DNA of 64,000 bases, from contig JAPPMM010000059.1 in assembly GCA_028819075.1 (NCBI GenBank), positions 1 through 64,000 on the forward strand, in the 5' to 3' direction. Shown here one piece after another: positions 39,536 through 50,200 of this stretch. The position numbers were made by a program, and so were the translations under genes. Positions within the stretch are counted from its first letter, which is position 1; every line of letters begins with the position of its first letter. Below the pieces are notes generated by a model. It searched no databases and was not told the DNA's origin. It saw only the letters and a program-made list of their open reading frames with translations. This DNA comes from Gammaproteobacteria bacterium (lineage in GTDB: Bacteria; Gemmatimonadota; Gemmatimonadetes; Longimicrobiales; Gaopeijiaceae).

Positions 39536-40552
39536 TCAGTGGGTCGGCCGGTACGCCCTGGCAGCCTGATGGAGCGCCCGGAACACGACTCCGCGATCCC
39601 CAAGCCTGTGGTGAAGTTCACGCTCCAGCCCGGCAATCGGATAGAGATTCTGGGGCGCCCGGTCGTCCTTGTGGGGCTCGGAGGCGAAGCGCGGCAACAC
39701 CGCCGCCGTCGCGTCCGCGATCCTCCGCACCTGCTCCAGCTCCGTCTCCGGCCAGGCCTCGCAGCGGACGATGCCCGCCCAGGGGTGCCCGCGCGCTTCC
39801 GTGAGGCGCAGATACCACGAGTATCGCGTCCACTTCGTCTGAATGAGAAACAGGGGAGTCCGCTCCCGGGCGGCGAGCCGCGCCACCACCGCGCGCGCAG
39901 CCCCGGTCAGGTACTGGACGCGGTGGGTCTTCACGTAGCCGATGGCCCCCGGGATGCGTTGGCCGCCGCGCAGGGGGCCGTCCATCAGCATCAGGGCACC
40001 GGGATGCAGAGGGGGATTGGCGCCGTTGGAATCCGAGCCGAGGCCGACGCGGGCCGAACGACCACGCGATCGCGTGGCGCCCCACCCACCCGCAACCTTG
40101 ACCTCCAGTTGGCCCATGCGCTCCTGCAGGCCGTTGATGAGCTGCTGGATATCGTCCTCCGCCACCGGGCTCGCAGCGAAGGTCCCCACCCGGGTCACCA
40201 GGTCCGGAACCCCGGCCCGTCCGAAGAACCCGCGGCGCACCTCCGCCGCCACGATCTCGGCCTTGCGGCCGCAGCGGACCATCCCGGCGGCGTACGAGGC
40301 GCAGATCCCGAGACTGGGGTCACCCGCGGCGCTCATCCAGACGCGCGCCTCGATCCGCCGCACGCCGTCGATGAAGTAGACCCTCCCGGGGACGGCTTCG
40401 GCTTCGTCGGAAGGAAGCGGGCGCCATTCGCCCTCGGGAAGTTCCACGCCGGCGTCCACCTGGTCGGCCGGGATCTCCTCCCGCTCCATCTCGACCGGAG
40501 AGCCGTACTCCGGGGACCAGCCTTCGATGGCGAGGGATTCGAAGCGCTTCAC
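39536..40552 (-). CDS. nurA: NurA-domain nuclease
   Basis: The 338-residue product has NurA hallmarks: FIDGVRRIEARVW, LMLMDGPLRGG, then GYVKTHRVQYL and WTRYSWYLRL. NurA is the 5'-3' nuclease partner of the HerA DNA translocase in archaea, acting with Mre11-Rad50 in end resection. Here it is the last gene of a cluster that holds herA, sbcD and sbcC. It starts with GTG overlapping the sbcC stop (GTGA). The family call rests on motifs and context together. Confidence 0.75.
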   Translation of the reverse strand: MKRFESLAIEGWSPEYGSPVEMEREEIPADQVDAGVELPEGEWRPLPSDEAEAVPGRVYFIDGVRRIEARVWMSAAGDPSLGICASYAAGMVRCGRKAEIVAAEVRRGFFGRAGVPDLVTRVGTFAASPVAEDDIQQLINGLQERMGQLEVKVAGGWGATRSRGRSARVGLGSDSNGANPPLHPGALMLMDGPLRGGQRIPGAIGYVKTHRVQYLTGAARAVVARLAARERTPLFLIQTKWTRYSWYLRLTEARGHPWAGIVRCEAWPETELEQVRRIADATAAVLPRFASEPHKDDRAPQNLYPIAGLERELHHRLGDRGVVFRALHQAARAYRPTH

Positions 40553-43329
40553 GTCTCGACCCGCTCCACCGAGGACGAGTTTCCCACCTTCTTCACCCGG
40601 TACTGGACCGGTATGCGATCGGCCAACTCGGGAACGTGGGTCACGATCCCGACCATGCGTTCGGTGCCGAGTTGCTCGATGGTGGCCGCCACTACATCCA
40701 GCGTCTCCGAATCCAGCGTCCCGAAACCCTCGTCCAGGAAGAGCGCCTCGAGCTTGGCACTGCCGTGCGCCGCCAGGTTGGTCACCTGCTCCGCCAGCGA
40801 AAGAGCGAGGGCAAGCGAGGCGAGGAAGGTCTCGCCTCCGGACAGCGTCTTGGCCAGCCGGGGCTCGTCGGCGTTCCTGTGGTCGATCACCAGGAACTCG
40901 TTTCTGTCCGACAGATCGAGTGAATAGTGGCCGCTCGACAGCTCCCGAAGCCGGGTCGTCGCGCCCTCGACGAGCCAAGCGAGAATCTGGTTCTGCATCC
41001 AGGCGCCGAAGCTTCTCGCGCTGAGGTGGGTTCCCAGATCCTTGGCGATGACCGCGCGCTTGCGAACGTCCTTCTCCTCGCTGACTACGCGCTTCCGCTC
41101 GGCGGCGGACTCGCGCAACTGTTCCAGCCGCGCGCGGGCCGCTCCCAGTTCCTCCGAGCATTGCTGCGCGGGATCCTCGTCGGGTCCCACGGCAAGGCCG
41201 TCCCGCAGGCAGCGTTCCCGGAGCTTCGAATCGAGACGGGTCTTGTCCCGGGTCGCCCTCTCGTGTTCCGACTCGGCCTTGGCCATGGTTTCCCGCGATG
41301 TGGCATACTGCCCGTCGGCCCACTCCGACAGGCGGGTCCACGAACCCGAGAGGTCGCCTTCGGCGGCCGGCGGCGGTTGCATCTCGGCAACGCCATCGCG
41401 GACGCTGCGGAACCGGGTCCACGCTTCCGCGATGCGCGCCTGCAGACCCTTCAGCTTCTGCTCGGCGTCGCCGTGCGTACGCCTGGCCGCATCCTCATCC
41501 GCCTGCGCCTGTCGCAACGCGGCCTCAGCCGCGCCAATCCTCTCCAGCAGCTCAGCCGTTTCCTCGGGGGTCGGCGCCTCCGTCAGGTCGGCCCGAAGAC
41601 TCTCGGCGAACCTCTTCTGTTGCCTCAGTGTGGCGCTGGCACCGTTCAACCGGGCTTCACACCCGGCCCGCTCCCGAGCGGCCGCTCCGGCTTGCTCTTC
41701 CAACAGCCGCACGCTCGCCTCCGCCTCGGAGATGCGGATCAACTCGGCATCGATTTGCCCGGGCGTCGGCTTCCCCGCGAGCTGTTCACGGAGGGCTGCC
41801 ACCGACTGCTGCCGAAGTTCGAACGCGGTCACGCACGACGTCCGCGTCGCCGCGCGTCCATCCCTGGCGTCTCGGGCCCGTTTCGATCCTGCTTCCGCGG
41901 CGCTCTTGCGCTCCCGGGCTCCGTCCAGATCCGCGGGGACGTCATGTTCCGGCAGTTGTGACACAGTCTGGAGGCAGACGGGGCATGGCTCACCCTCCGT
42001 CAGGTGGTGGGCCATATCGGCCGCGCCGTGAGCCAGCCGGAGCTCATCCAGCACCCGGGTCGCGACGTCCAATTCGTGATCGGCCTCGGCCATTCGGCCA
42101 ACCGCCACCCGGTATTCCCGCTCGGCGTTCGAAAGCGCGCCCCGGGCGCGCTCAGCCTCGCCCTCCAGCCCCACGAGCTGATCGTGTTGTCGACGGAAAG
42201 CCTCGAGCTCGTCCTTGCCGGGCAGCCCATCGAGCGACCGCCTGGCCTCTGCGAGTTCCTCATTTGCGGACTTTTCATGCCTCGCGGCCGACGCGGCGGC
42301 TTCCGCAGCGGCGTTCAGTGCATCGCGGGTCCGCCCGATCTCCGCCTGCATTCCGGCGAGCTCCTTACGCGTCTTGACCACGTTCTCGATGGCCGCCCTC
42401 TGCGGCAGGTCGGCCAGGGCGGCCTGCGCACCACGCCGCCGGTCCACGGCCCGTTCCAGCGCCTCCGACGCCGCCCGCAGTCCTTCTTCGGCCTGGCGGT
42501 ATTGCGTCGCGAGAATCGCCGCTTGTTCCGGAACGCGCACTTCGGCAAGGAGTTCCAGCCGCCCGGCAGCCTTCGTCCAGCGATCGCCCGCGGCCTCGGC
42601 GGCGGACGCAAGCCGGGCAAGCTCCGCCGACACCTTGCCGATGTGCTCCCAAAGCTGGACCAGCGTCGCGATCCGGCGCTCTGCCGCGCCAACGGCCTCC
42701 GGAGTCGCGTGCGCCAGCGCCGACTCCAACTGCCACTTGAGGTTGTCCGCTCGGCTCTCCTCCTCCTTCCACCGCAGGTTTGCGGCCTTGCGCAATCGCT
42801 CGTACAGCCCCAGCCCGAGCAGTCTCTCCAGCAGCTGCTTGCGTTCCGCAGGCCGGGCTCGCAGGAAGGCGGCGAAGTCGCCCTGCGGGAGCACGACGCA
42901 CTTGGTGAAGTGGTCGAGGCTCAGCCCGATTACGTCGTGCTGCACGCTCGCCGACAGGTCCGCCTCGGTAGCTGCGAGTGTCGTGACCGGTTCTCCCTCG
43001 GTGAACGCCTCGAGACGGGCCTCCTTCGTGGTGGCACCGGTCCTGGTGCGCTGAACGACCCTGACGGCCGTGTACGTCCTGCCCCTGGCCTCGAAGTCGA
43101 GCCTTACCCTGGCCCGGTTCTTCCCCTGGCTGATGACCGGCGCGATCAGGTTGAGGTTGTCGTAGCGCGGTACCGATCCGTACAGCGCAAAGATCATTGC
43201 GTCGATCAGGCTGGATTTTCCGGATCCGGTGGTTCCTCGGAAGACCAGCAGGTCGGTGTCGGCGAAGTCCACGACCGTGGCTTCGCGGTAGCACGTGAAG
43301 CCCTCCAGCTCAAGCCGTAGCGGCCGCAT
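40549..43329 (-). CDS. sbcC: SbcC/Rad50-type exonuclease ATPase
   Basis: SbcC is the SMC-like ATPase of the Mre11-Rad50 (SbcCD) complex that processes DNA ends and hairpins. The 926-residue product has Walker A FRGTTGSGKSSLIDAM near the start. A long coiled coil is broken by a zinc-hook CPVC (GEPCPVCLQTV) near residue ~450. The ABC signature is KTLSGGETFLASLALALSLAEQ and the Walker B is LEALFLDEGFGTLDSETLD. Its start overlaps the sbcD stop by 20 nt. Length and domain order are complete. Confidence 0.95.
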   Translation of the reverse strand: MRPLRLELEGFTCYREATVVDFADTDLLVFRGTTGSGKSSLIDAMIFALYGSVPRYDNLNLIAPVISQGKNRARVRLDFEARGRTYTAVRVVQRTRTGATTKEARLEAFTEGEPVTTLAATEADLSASVQHDVIGLSLDHFTKCVVLPQGDFAAFLRARPAERKQLLERLLGLGLYERLRKAANLRWKEEESRADNLKWQLESALAHATPEAVGAAERRIATLVQLWEHIGKVSAELARLASAAEAAGDRWTKAAGRLELLAEVRVPEQAAILATQYRQAEEGLRAASEALERAVDRRRGAQAALADLPQRAAIENVVKTRKELAGMQAEIGRTRDALNAAAEAAASAARHEKSANEELAEARRSLDGLPGKDELEAFRRQHDQLVGLEGEAERARGALSNAEREYRVAVGRMAEADHELDVATRVLDELRLAHGAADMAHHLTEGEPCPVCLQTVSQLPEHDVPADLDGARERKSAAEAGSKRARDARDGRAATRTSCVTAFELRQQSVAALREQLAGKPTPGQIDAELIRISEAEASVRLLEEQAGAAARERAGCEARLNGASATLRQQKRFAESLRADLTEAPTPEETAELLERIGAAEAALRQAQADEDAARRTHGDAEQKLKGLQARIAEAWTRFRSVRDGVAEMQPPPAAEGDLSGSWTRLSEWADGQYATSRETMAKAESEHERATRDKTRLDSKLRERCLRDGLAVGPDEDPAQQCSEELGAARARLEQLRESAAERKRVVSEEKDVRKRAVIAKDLGTHLSARSFGAWMQNQILAWLVEGATTRLRELSSGHYSLDLSDRNEFLVIDHRNADEPRLAKTLSGGETFLASLALALSLAEQVTNLAAHGSAKLEALFLDEGFGTLDSETLDVVAATIEQLGTERMVGIVTHVPELADRIPVQYRVKKVGNSSSVERVET

Positions 43330-44488
43330 ACTCGCCCTCCAGCAGCTCGTCGAACAGCCGGGCCAACTCTTCGCCCTCGATTCCCGCCTCTTTCAGGTAG
43401 CGCCGGAACTGGGAACGTGGATCGCGCAGCTCGCGCGGGTCGACAGGCGGGGGAGACGGCGAACCAACCGGCTCTTCAGGCCTGACCAGTACGTCGACCG
43501 CAAGGGGAAACATCTCCCTGACCCCTTCAGCCAGGCCCGGTGACGGGGCCTGCTCGACGATGACGCGGAGGAAGTCGTCGCCGGTCGTGCCAGCCATCCG
43601 CTCCAGCTGGAGGATGTTGCCGCGAAGGGTGCTGAGTGCCCGCCCGGAGGTGAGAGGAATCGGCCGAACGCGCGCCGGTCTCCCGGCCCCCGCCTCGACG
43701 AGCGTGACGCTGTGCTCCCCATGCTTCTCGCCGAAATCCATCGCGAACGGCGAGCCCGCGTAGCGGATGGGACAGCGTCCCGGGATCTTCTGGGGCCTGT
43801 GGATATGCCCCAGGGCGACATAGTGTGCCGATTCCGGGAAGATGTCGGCGGGGACGTAGTAGTCGAAGAGGTGGGCGTCGCGCTCCCCCCCTCCCCTCAT
43901 CCCCCCGACGTCACCCGCGCTCCCCGCGACCGTCAGGTGGGCGACGACGAGATTGATCGTATCACCGGTGAAGCCCGCACACAGCACCTGCGCAATCCTG
44001 CGGCAGCGGTCGCTGTATTCCTTCTGGTGATCGTCGGGGTCACCCCCCATGAGCGCCTCCGCCGTCACGATCCCGCGCTTCGACTGGAAGGGGAAGAGCG
44101 CGATGCAGGCGGTCTCGCCGGATTTCGTGCGGACGCGGACCACGCCACCATCGTCCGGGCGGGCGACCCTGGACGCGGCCGTGACGTTTGTGAGTTCCAG
44201 GAGGGGCTTGACCGCGGCCAGCCGTCGCGGGTTGTCGTGGTTGCCGGCGATGACGACCACATGGGCGTCAGTGCGGGCCAGCCGCAGGAGTGCGTCGTAG
44301 ACGATTTCCTCCGACTCGGGGCTGGGCACGGCGCGGTCGAACTGGTCGCCGGCAACCAGCACGATACCGACGGCCTCCCGCTCCGCGATGGCGACAATCT
44401 CGTCGAGGACGGCCCGGTGCTCGTCGGCCCGACTGCGTCCGCGGAGCGTCTTGCCGACGTGCCAGTCGGCGGTGTGGAGGATCTTCAC
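43310..44488 (-). CDS. sbcD: SbcD/Mre11-type nuclease
   Basis: The 392-residue product has all phosphoesterase motifs: HTADWHVGKTL, GDQFDRA, GNHD, VVAHLTV and GHIHRPQ. It should be the Mn-dependent nuclease subunit of SbcCD. The GTG at 44488, preceded by GAAGGTGAC, is preferred because the next candidate start upstream would overlap herA by over 70 nt. The gene begins 8 nt after the herA stop. Confidence 0.93.
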   Translation of the reverse strand: MKILHTADWHVGKTLRGRSRADEHRAVLDEIVAIAEREAVGIVLVAGDQFDRAVPSPESEEIVYDALLRLARTDAHVVVIAGNHDNPRRLAAVKPLLELTNVTAASRVARPDDGGVVRVRTKSGETACIALFPFQSKRGIVTAEALMGGDPDDHQKEYSDRCRRIAQVLCAGFTGDTINLVVAHLTVAGSAGDVGGMRGGGERDAHLFDYYVPADIFPESAHYVALGHIHRPQKIPGRCPIRYAGSPFAMDFGEKHGEHSVTLVEAGAGRPARVRPIPLTSGRALSTLRGNILQLERMAGTTGDDFLRVIVEQAPSPGLAEGVREMFPLAVDVLVRPEEPVGSPSPPPVDPRELRDPRSQFRRYLKEAGIEGEELARLFDELLEGEYAAATA

Positions 44489-44495
44489 GTCACCT

Positions 44496-46193
44496 TCACT
44501 CCAGCCCCTCGAAGGGATCAGGCCCGTCGTCGCCGCCGCCATCTCCTCCATCGGCATCTCCCGCCTCATCCGGCCGCGTGGCCCACGCCGGGAACGGGAA
44601 CTCGAGCACCAGCGGGACCGGCAGCTCGGGCTGCGACAGGATCATCGTGCCCGGCTTCAGAATGGTGGCGCGCTGGCGCTGGGCCGTGGGAAGGAAGGCG
44701 TACTCGGGACGCCCGGCTTCGGCGCTGTCCAGCCGCCCCGCCACCCGGATCGAGGAGTTGGCGATCACCCGGCGTTCCACCTCGCTGGCGGTCTGCTGGG
44801 CGCCGACGAGGATCACGCCGAGCGAGCGGCCGCGTTCGGCCATGTCGAGCAGGATCTCCTTGATGGGGCTCCGGCCGTCCCGGGGCGCGTACTTGTTCAG
44901 TTCGTCCAGCACCACGAAGAGCAGCGGCTTGCGCGAGCCGGTCTCCTCCTTGTCCTGGAAGGTCTTGCGCAGCACCACCCCCACGACGAAGCGCTGGGCG
45001 CGCCGCGACAGTTTGGCGATGTCGACCACGGTCACCTGCTCCTGCATGCCGATGCGGTGCTTGCCCGGGTTGGGCACATCGCCCCTGATCAGGTGCTCGG
45101 CGTCCCGGCGGGCCGCGTAAAGTCGCCGCACGAAGGCGTTGATGGTGCCGCCGCCGATGGAGCGCCCCGCCCAGTCGGGCTGATCGGCAGGATCCTCCAC
45201 CCGTTCGCGGATGGCTTCAATCAGGCCGCCGAAGGTGCGGCAGGTGGTCCCTGCGATCCGCACCGCGCCGTCGTCGAGAGGCGTGGCGTCCCGGCGCAGC
45301 CGCGCCGTCACGTTGTGCACGACGATGGTGTACTGCTGGCGCTCATCCTCGGCGTCGGCGAACAGGAAGGGGAGCAGCTCGTCCCGGCAGAAGTCCGCCA
45401 GCGTCCAGAAGAACGAGGTGACCCCGTGGGCGCGGCTTCCGGTGCGGGGCGCGGCGGAGGGATCCCGGGGACGCGGAGGCGCCCACAGCTCCACGCTCCG
45501 GAAGGGCCCGGCGGGGAGCTCCAGCGCAGCGTAGCGTCCCGCCTGCTCGGGATCGAGGTTGCGGTTGGACTTGTCCAGGAAGAGCAGATCCTCGCCCTTC
45601 ACGTTGAAGATCAGCGCCTTGGTGTTGTGGGCGCCGCCGCCCAGCTGACCCGACGTGAAGAGGCTGTGCAGGAGGAAGACCGCATAGCTGGTCTTGGTCG
45701 CCACCCCCGAGACCCCGCTGATGTTGACGTGGGCGCCCCGGGTGCCGTCCAGGAACTCCACGTTGGCGTACACCACCTCGTCGTCCCGCGAGAGACCCAC
45801 CGGGACCTTGCGCTCCATGCCATCGAAGAAAAGCGCCTCGTCGCGCTCCTTTCCGACGGCCTTGCGCACCATCTGGCCGGGCACCGGCGGCACGAACACC
45901 TCGGGCTCGAAGCGGGTGGCCAGCACCTTGGCCGCCTCGGTCACCTGCGCCGGGAGCACGCCGTCTTCAATCAGGAAGACGTCGCTGTCGAAGCGTGCCC
46001 CTTCGTGCCGGACGCGCAGGTCGGCCACCATCCCGTAGATGCGGACTGGATCGTCCCTGCCGGGGAGGCTCCGCTCGACCACGACCACGTCGTCGAGCTG
46101 AAGGAAGGTCCCCTCGGCCACCGCGACCCAGAACTCGAGCGGCGTCGCCGGATCCGTGCCGATGACCCGCCCGACCGGGATCGACTCGCTCAC
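44496..46193 (-). CDS. herA: HerA-type bipolar DNA translocase
   Basis: HerA is a hexameric FtsK/HerA-family ATPase that, with NurA, resects DNA ends in archaea. The 565-residue product shows the HerA-barrel N-terminal part and a Walker A region [21 protein letters not shown] (K167). Walker B is [18 protein letters not shown], and the [30 protein letters not shown] region carries sensor and arginine-finger residues. The C-terminal tail is acidic, Gly/Asp-rich. It starts with GTG overlapping the DAHP synthase stop. It is followed directly by sbcD, sbcC and nurA. Confidence 0.88.
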   Translation of the reverse strand: MSESIPVGRVIGTDPATPLEFWVAVAEGTFLQLDDVVVVERSLPGRDDPVRIYGMVADLRVRHEGARFDSDVFLIEDGVLPAQVTEAAKVLATRFEPEVFVPPVPGQMVRKAVGKERDEALFFDGMERKVPVGLSRDDEVVYANVEFLDGTRGAHVNISGVSGVATKTSYAVFLLHSLFTSGQLGGGAHNTKALIFNVKGEDLLFLDKSNRNLDPEQAGRYAALELPAGPFRSVELWAPPRPRDPSAAPRTGSRAHGVTSFFWTLADFCRDELLPFLFADAEDERQQYTIVVHNVTARLRRDATPLDDGAVRIAGTTCRTFGGLIEAIRERVEDPADQPDWAGRSIGGGTINAFVRRLYAARRDAEHLIRGDVPNPGKHRIGMQEQVTVVDIAKLSRRAQRFVVGVVLRKTFQDKEETGSRKPLLFVVLDELNKYAPRDGRSPIKEILLDMAERGRSLGVILVGAQQTASEVERRVIANSSIRVAGRLDSAEAGRPEYAFLPTAQRQRATILKPGTMILSQPELPVPLVLEFPFPAWATRPDEAGDADGGDGGGDDGPDPFEGLE

Positions 46194-47227
46194 GCTTCCG
46201 CGAGCGGCGCCACCAGCGGCCGGCCGATGTGGTCGGCGATCCCCCGCACCTGGGCCATCATCTCGGCGAAATCCTCCGGATAGAGCGACTGGGCTCCGTC
46301 CGACAGCGCCTTCGAAGGATCGGGATGAACCTCCACGATGAGGCCGTCCGCCCCTGCGGCGACCGCGGCGCGCGCCATGGGCGTCACCTTGTCGCGAATG
46401 CCGGTGCCGTGGCTGGGATCGGCGATGATGGGCAGGTGTGAGAGTGACTGCACCACGGGGATCGCGGTCAGATCGAACAGGTTGCGGGTCTCTGTGTCGA
46501 AGCTGCGCACTCCCCGCTCGCACAGGATGATGTTGGGGTTGCCCTCGGAGAGGATGTACTCCGCCGCGAGCAGCAGCTCCTTGATGGTGGCCGCGAGTCC
46601 GCGCTTCAGCAGGACGGGACGCGGTGACCGCCCCGCGCGCCGCAGCAGCGGGTAGTTCTGCATGTTGCGGGCGCCGATCTGCACGATGTCGGCGTACTCT
46701 TCCACCGAATCCAGGCTCTCCGGGTCGACGGCCTCGGTCACGATGGCGAGGCCGGTCGCCTCGCGGGCGCGGGCCAGGAGCCTGAGGCCGTCGATCCCCA
46801 GTCCCTGGAAGGAGTACGGGGAGGTGCGCGGCTTGTAGGCGCCCCCGCGCAGGATGGTGGCGCCAGCCGCCGCCACCCGCTCGGCGGCCTCCATGATCTG
46901 CCCCTCCGACTCGACCGAGCAGGGGCCGGCCATTACGGCGACCTCGCGTCCGCCGATGACGGTGCCGTTGGCGAGCGGCACGACGGTGTCTTCCTCGCGC
47001 CACTCACGCGAGACCTGCTTGTAGGGGCGGCTGACCGGGATAATCTCCAGAACCCCCGGAAGCCCCACCAGCCGGGCCTTGTCGACCCGCCCGTCATTGC
47101 CCACCAGCCCGATCGCCGTGCGCTGGCGGCCGGGCATGGGACGCGCCTTGTACCCCAGGTCGTGGATGGCGTCCACCGCGCCCTGGACCTCCGCGTCCGT
47201 GGCATTGTGCTTCATGACGATGAGCAT
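46190..47227 (-). CDS. aroF: 3-deoxy-7-phosphoheptulonate (DAHP) synthase
   Basis: The enzyme condenses phosphoenolpyruvate and erythrose 4-phosphate, the first step of the shikimate pathway. The 345 residues combine a ferredoxin-like N-terminal regulatory domain (1-~70) with a KDO8P-synthase-type barrel. Diagnostic are [41 protein letters not shown] and [12 protein letters not shown]. It lies 24 nt after smc and overlaps herA by 4 nt, so it is translated as part of the genome-maintenance operon. Confidence 0.93.
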   Translation of the reverse strand: MLIVMKHNATDAEVQGAVDAIHDLGYKARPMPGRQRTAIGLVGNDGRVDKARLVGLPGVLEIIPVSRPYKQVSREWREEDTVVPLANGTVIGGREVAVMAGPCSVESEGQIMEAAERVAAAGATILRGGAYKPRTSPYSFQGLGIDGLRLLARAREATGLAIVTEAVDPESLDSVEEYADIVQIGARNMQNYPLLRRAGRSPRPVLLKRGLAATIKELLLAAEYILSEGNPNIILCERGVRSFDTETRNLFDLTAIPVVQSLSHLPIIADPSHGTGIRDKVTPMARAAVAAGADGLIVEVHPDPSKALSDGAQSLYPEDFAEMMAQVRGIADHIGRPLVAPLAEA

Positions 47228-47251
47228 GTGGGTCTCGTGGTGTTGATATGG

Positions 47252-50200
47252 CTACGCGGACGCACCCGCTTCGAGACGAACCCCTACAACGGAGCTCACC
47301 CCCGGCTCCTCCATGGTGAGCCCGTAGATCCAGTCGGCCGCTTCGATGGTGCGCGGATTGTGGGTGATCACCACGAACTGGCTCTGCTGCTTGAACTCGC
47401 GCAGCAGCTGAACGAAGCGGTCGATGTTGTTCTCGTCAAGCGGGGCATCCACTTCATCGAGCACGCAGAAAGGACTGGGCTTCACGAGGTAGATGCCGAA
47501 GAGGAGCGCGAGCGCGGTCAGCGCCCTCTCTCCCCCCGACAGCAGATCGATGCGCCGGGTTCTCTTGCCCATTGGAGAGGCGTGGATGTCGACCGGCCCG
47601 CTCAATGGATCGTCGGGATCGCCCAGGCGCAGATCGCACTCTCCACCCTCGAACAGGCGCTGGTGGATCCTGCGGAAGTTCTCGCGCGCCGCCTCGAAAG
47701 TCTCGAGGAAGAGCCTGGTGGCCGTCTGGTCGATCTCGCGGATGGCGGCGCGCAGGTCGTTGCGCGCACGCTCGAGGTCATCGCGCTGCCCGGTAAGGAA
47801 TGTCAGGCGCTCGTGCTGTTCGGCGTGCTCCTCGATGGCGAGCATGTTGACGGGCCCGAGGCGTTCGATGCGCTGCACGAGCCCGGCCAGCTCCTCCTTC
47901 AGCTCGGCGGGGTCTCCCTCCACCGGCTCCGACATTTCGACCAGCTTCTCGAAGGGTCGCGCCCACTCCGCCTCCACGCGCTCGCGGATGAGGACGATCT
48001 TCCCGCCGAGCTCCCGCTCCTCCAGGCTCAGATCGTGGTGCCGGTCGGAGGCGGCCCGCTCGGCCGCGCGCGCAACCTCGACCCGCCGGTCCACCCGCTT
48101 CACCTCCTCCTTCGCCCGCTCGAGCGCCGCGTCGTCCTCCCCGAGCCTCTCCTTCGCCCGGTCACGCCGCTGGAACAGCCGCTCGACCGCCTTGCCGCCC
48201 CGTGCGAGCAGCGCACGGGCTTCGGACAGCTCGCGACCGAGCTGCGCTTCCTCCTTCTCCAGCCGCGCGAGCTGTGAGGAGGCCTGTGTCTCCGCCCTGC
48301 CGAGATCGTCCAGACGGTCGTCGGCGCGCGCCAGCTCGCCCTTGTGCTGGTTCGACTGGATGGCCAGCCGGGCCTCTTCCACGCGCGCCCGTTCCCAGTC
48401 CCCCTCCGCCACCTCCAGCACCTCGGCCGCGCGCTCTCCGCCACGGCGCAGGGCGGCGGCTTCCCCGGTCAGTTCGTTGAGTTCTTCCTGCTGCGCGCGC
48501 TCCCGGGCGGTCGCGGCGGCGATGGCCTCCCGGGTGTCGCGGACGCGCTGCGCCAGATCGTCGCTGTCCCGCGTCAGGCGGGTGTGGCGCTCGTCGTGCG
48601 TGCTCCGGTCGGCCCGGACGGCGCGCAGGTCGTCTTCCGCGCGGGTCAGGGCCGCGCGCCGCTCTTCGAGCACCTTCTCGGCCCGCGCGACGCGCGCCTG
48701 CGCCGCCTCGCGCGCTTCCCGGGCGCGGGAGGCTTCCCGGGCGGCGGGGACGGCGGCCTCCTCGAGGGCCGCGAGCTTGCCGCGGCGTTCGAGGAGGCCG
48801 GCGGTCCCGGCTGGGTTGCCGACGACCAGAACGCCGCGCGCGTCCACCGAGGCGGGCGGGCCGGCCTTTGCGGCCTCGCGGGCCCGGGTCGCGGAATGGC
48901 TGGCCTGTCCGGCCGTCCCGGCCCCGCCAGCGGAGTCCAATGCCTCGGCGCGGTCCACTCCGGCCAGCAATACCCGCACCCAGGAGGCGCCGGGGCCTTC
49001 CGGGCGGAGCTCGCCGAGCAGCGACCCCGGCGGACCCGGTTCGCCGGCCTCGTCGAGCCGGAGCAGCACGATCCCCCCGCCCTCCGTCCACTCGCCCGCA
49101 AACCATCGCCGCAGACGCGAGGCGGCTTCGCCGTCCTCCACCAGCAGCGCCTGCGCCAGATGACCCAGATACGATTCCGCGGCGGCCAGCGCCCCGGCCG
49201 GACCTGCCATGCACTGCGACAGCGTCCCCAGAACCAGGTCCGGATGCGCCTTGCGGGCTGCCCGCACCACCGGCTCGTAGCCGGCCCCATCCCGCTCCAT
49301 GGCCGCGAGGGCCGTCCGGCGGGCCTCGAGGGCGGAAGCCTGGTCCGCCGCCTCGACCTCCGCGGCTCGGGCCTGGGTCTGCGCGGTGCGTGCCGCCTCG
49401 AAGTCCTGCAGTCCCTCGTTCACCCCTTCGCGCGCCCGCGCAACGGAAGCCTCCAGCCGGACCATCCGGTCGTCCGACTCTCCGCCCTCCCGGCGCATCC
49501 CGGTCAGTTCGAGTTCGGTCTGGGAGGCCCGCTCCTCAAGCCGGACCAGACGGCGGCGCAATTCGTCCAGCCGGGTACGTGAGGCGGCGACGGTTCCTTC
49601 CATGCCGGCCACCCGGCGCAGCAGTCTCCGTTCCGCGCCGCGCGCCTCCGCGAGCGCCGCGCGCGCGCGCCGGAGCCGTTCCCTGGTGCCCGCCGTAGCT
49701 TGGCGCGCCTGTCGCGATTCCACGCCCACTTCGGCCAGTTCGGCCGCGATGCGGGCGCGCGATCTCTTCAGCTCGGCCAGTTCGCTCGCCAGTTCCCCTG
49801 CGCGCGTGCGCGCCGCGGCCTGATCCTCGCCGATCTGCCCGAGTCGCCGCTCCGCGTAGACGATGCGCTCACGCGCGACAGCCAGGTCCCGCTCCCAGCG
49901 CACCAGATCCTTCTGGATGCTGTCCAGCACGACGGCGGCGTCCGCGCGCGACTTCTCGGCCTCCAGGCTTCGCACCCGCGAGGCCTCGCGTTCGGTCTCC
50001 GCGGTCCGCAGCTCGATAAGCGTCGTCTGTTGCGCCTCGTCCTCGCGCGCGCGGAGCTCCCGAACTCTCGTCAGCCGATCCTCGAATTCCAGGAGGTCCA
50101 CCGAAACCACCGCGACTTCGACCGACAGGCGCCGCTTCCTCAGATCCTCGTAGCGCTGCGCCTTCCCTTTCTGCCGTGCCAGGGAGCGGACCTTGGTCGC

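Noticed and set aside
44388-46283. A 631-codon plus-strand open frame opposite herA
   Set aside because: It is the mirror of herA and DAHP synthase codons and carries no recognised motif.
47493-49163. A Ser/Arg-rich 556-codon plus-strand open frame inside smc
   Set aside because: Composition reflects codon structure of the Glu/Arg-rich coiled coil on the other strand.
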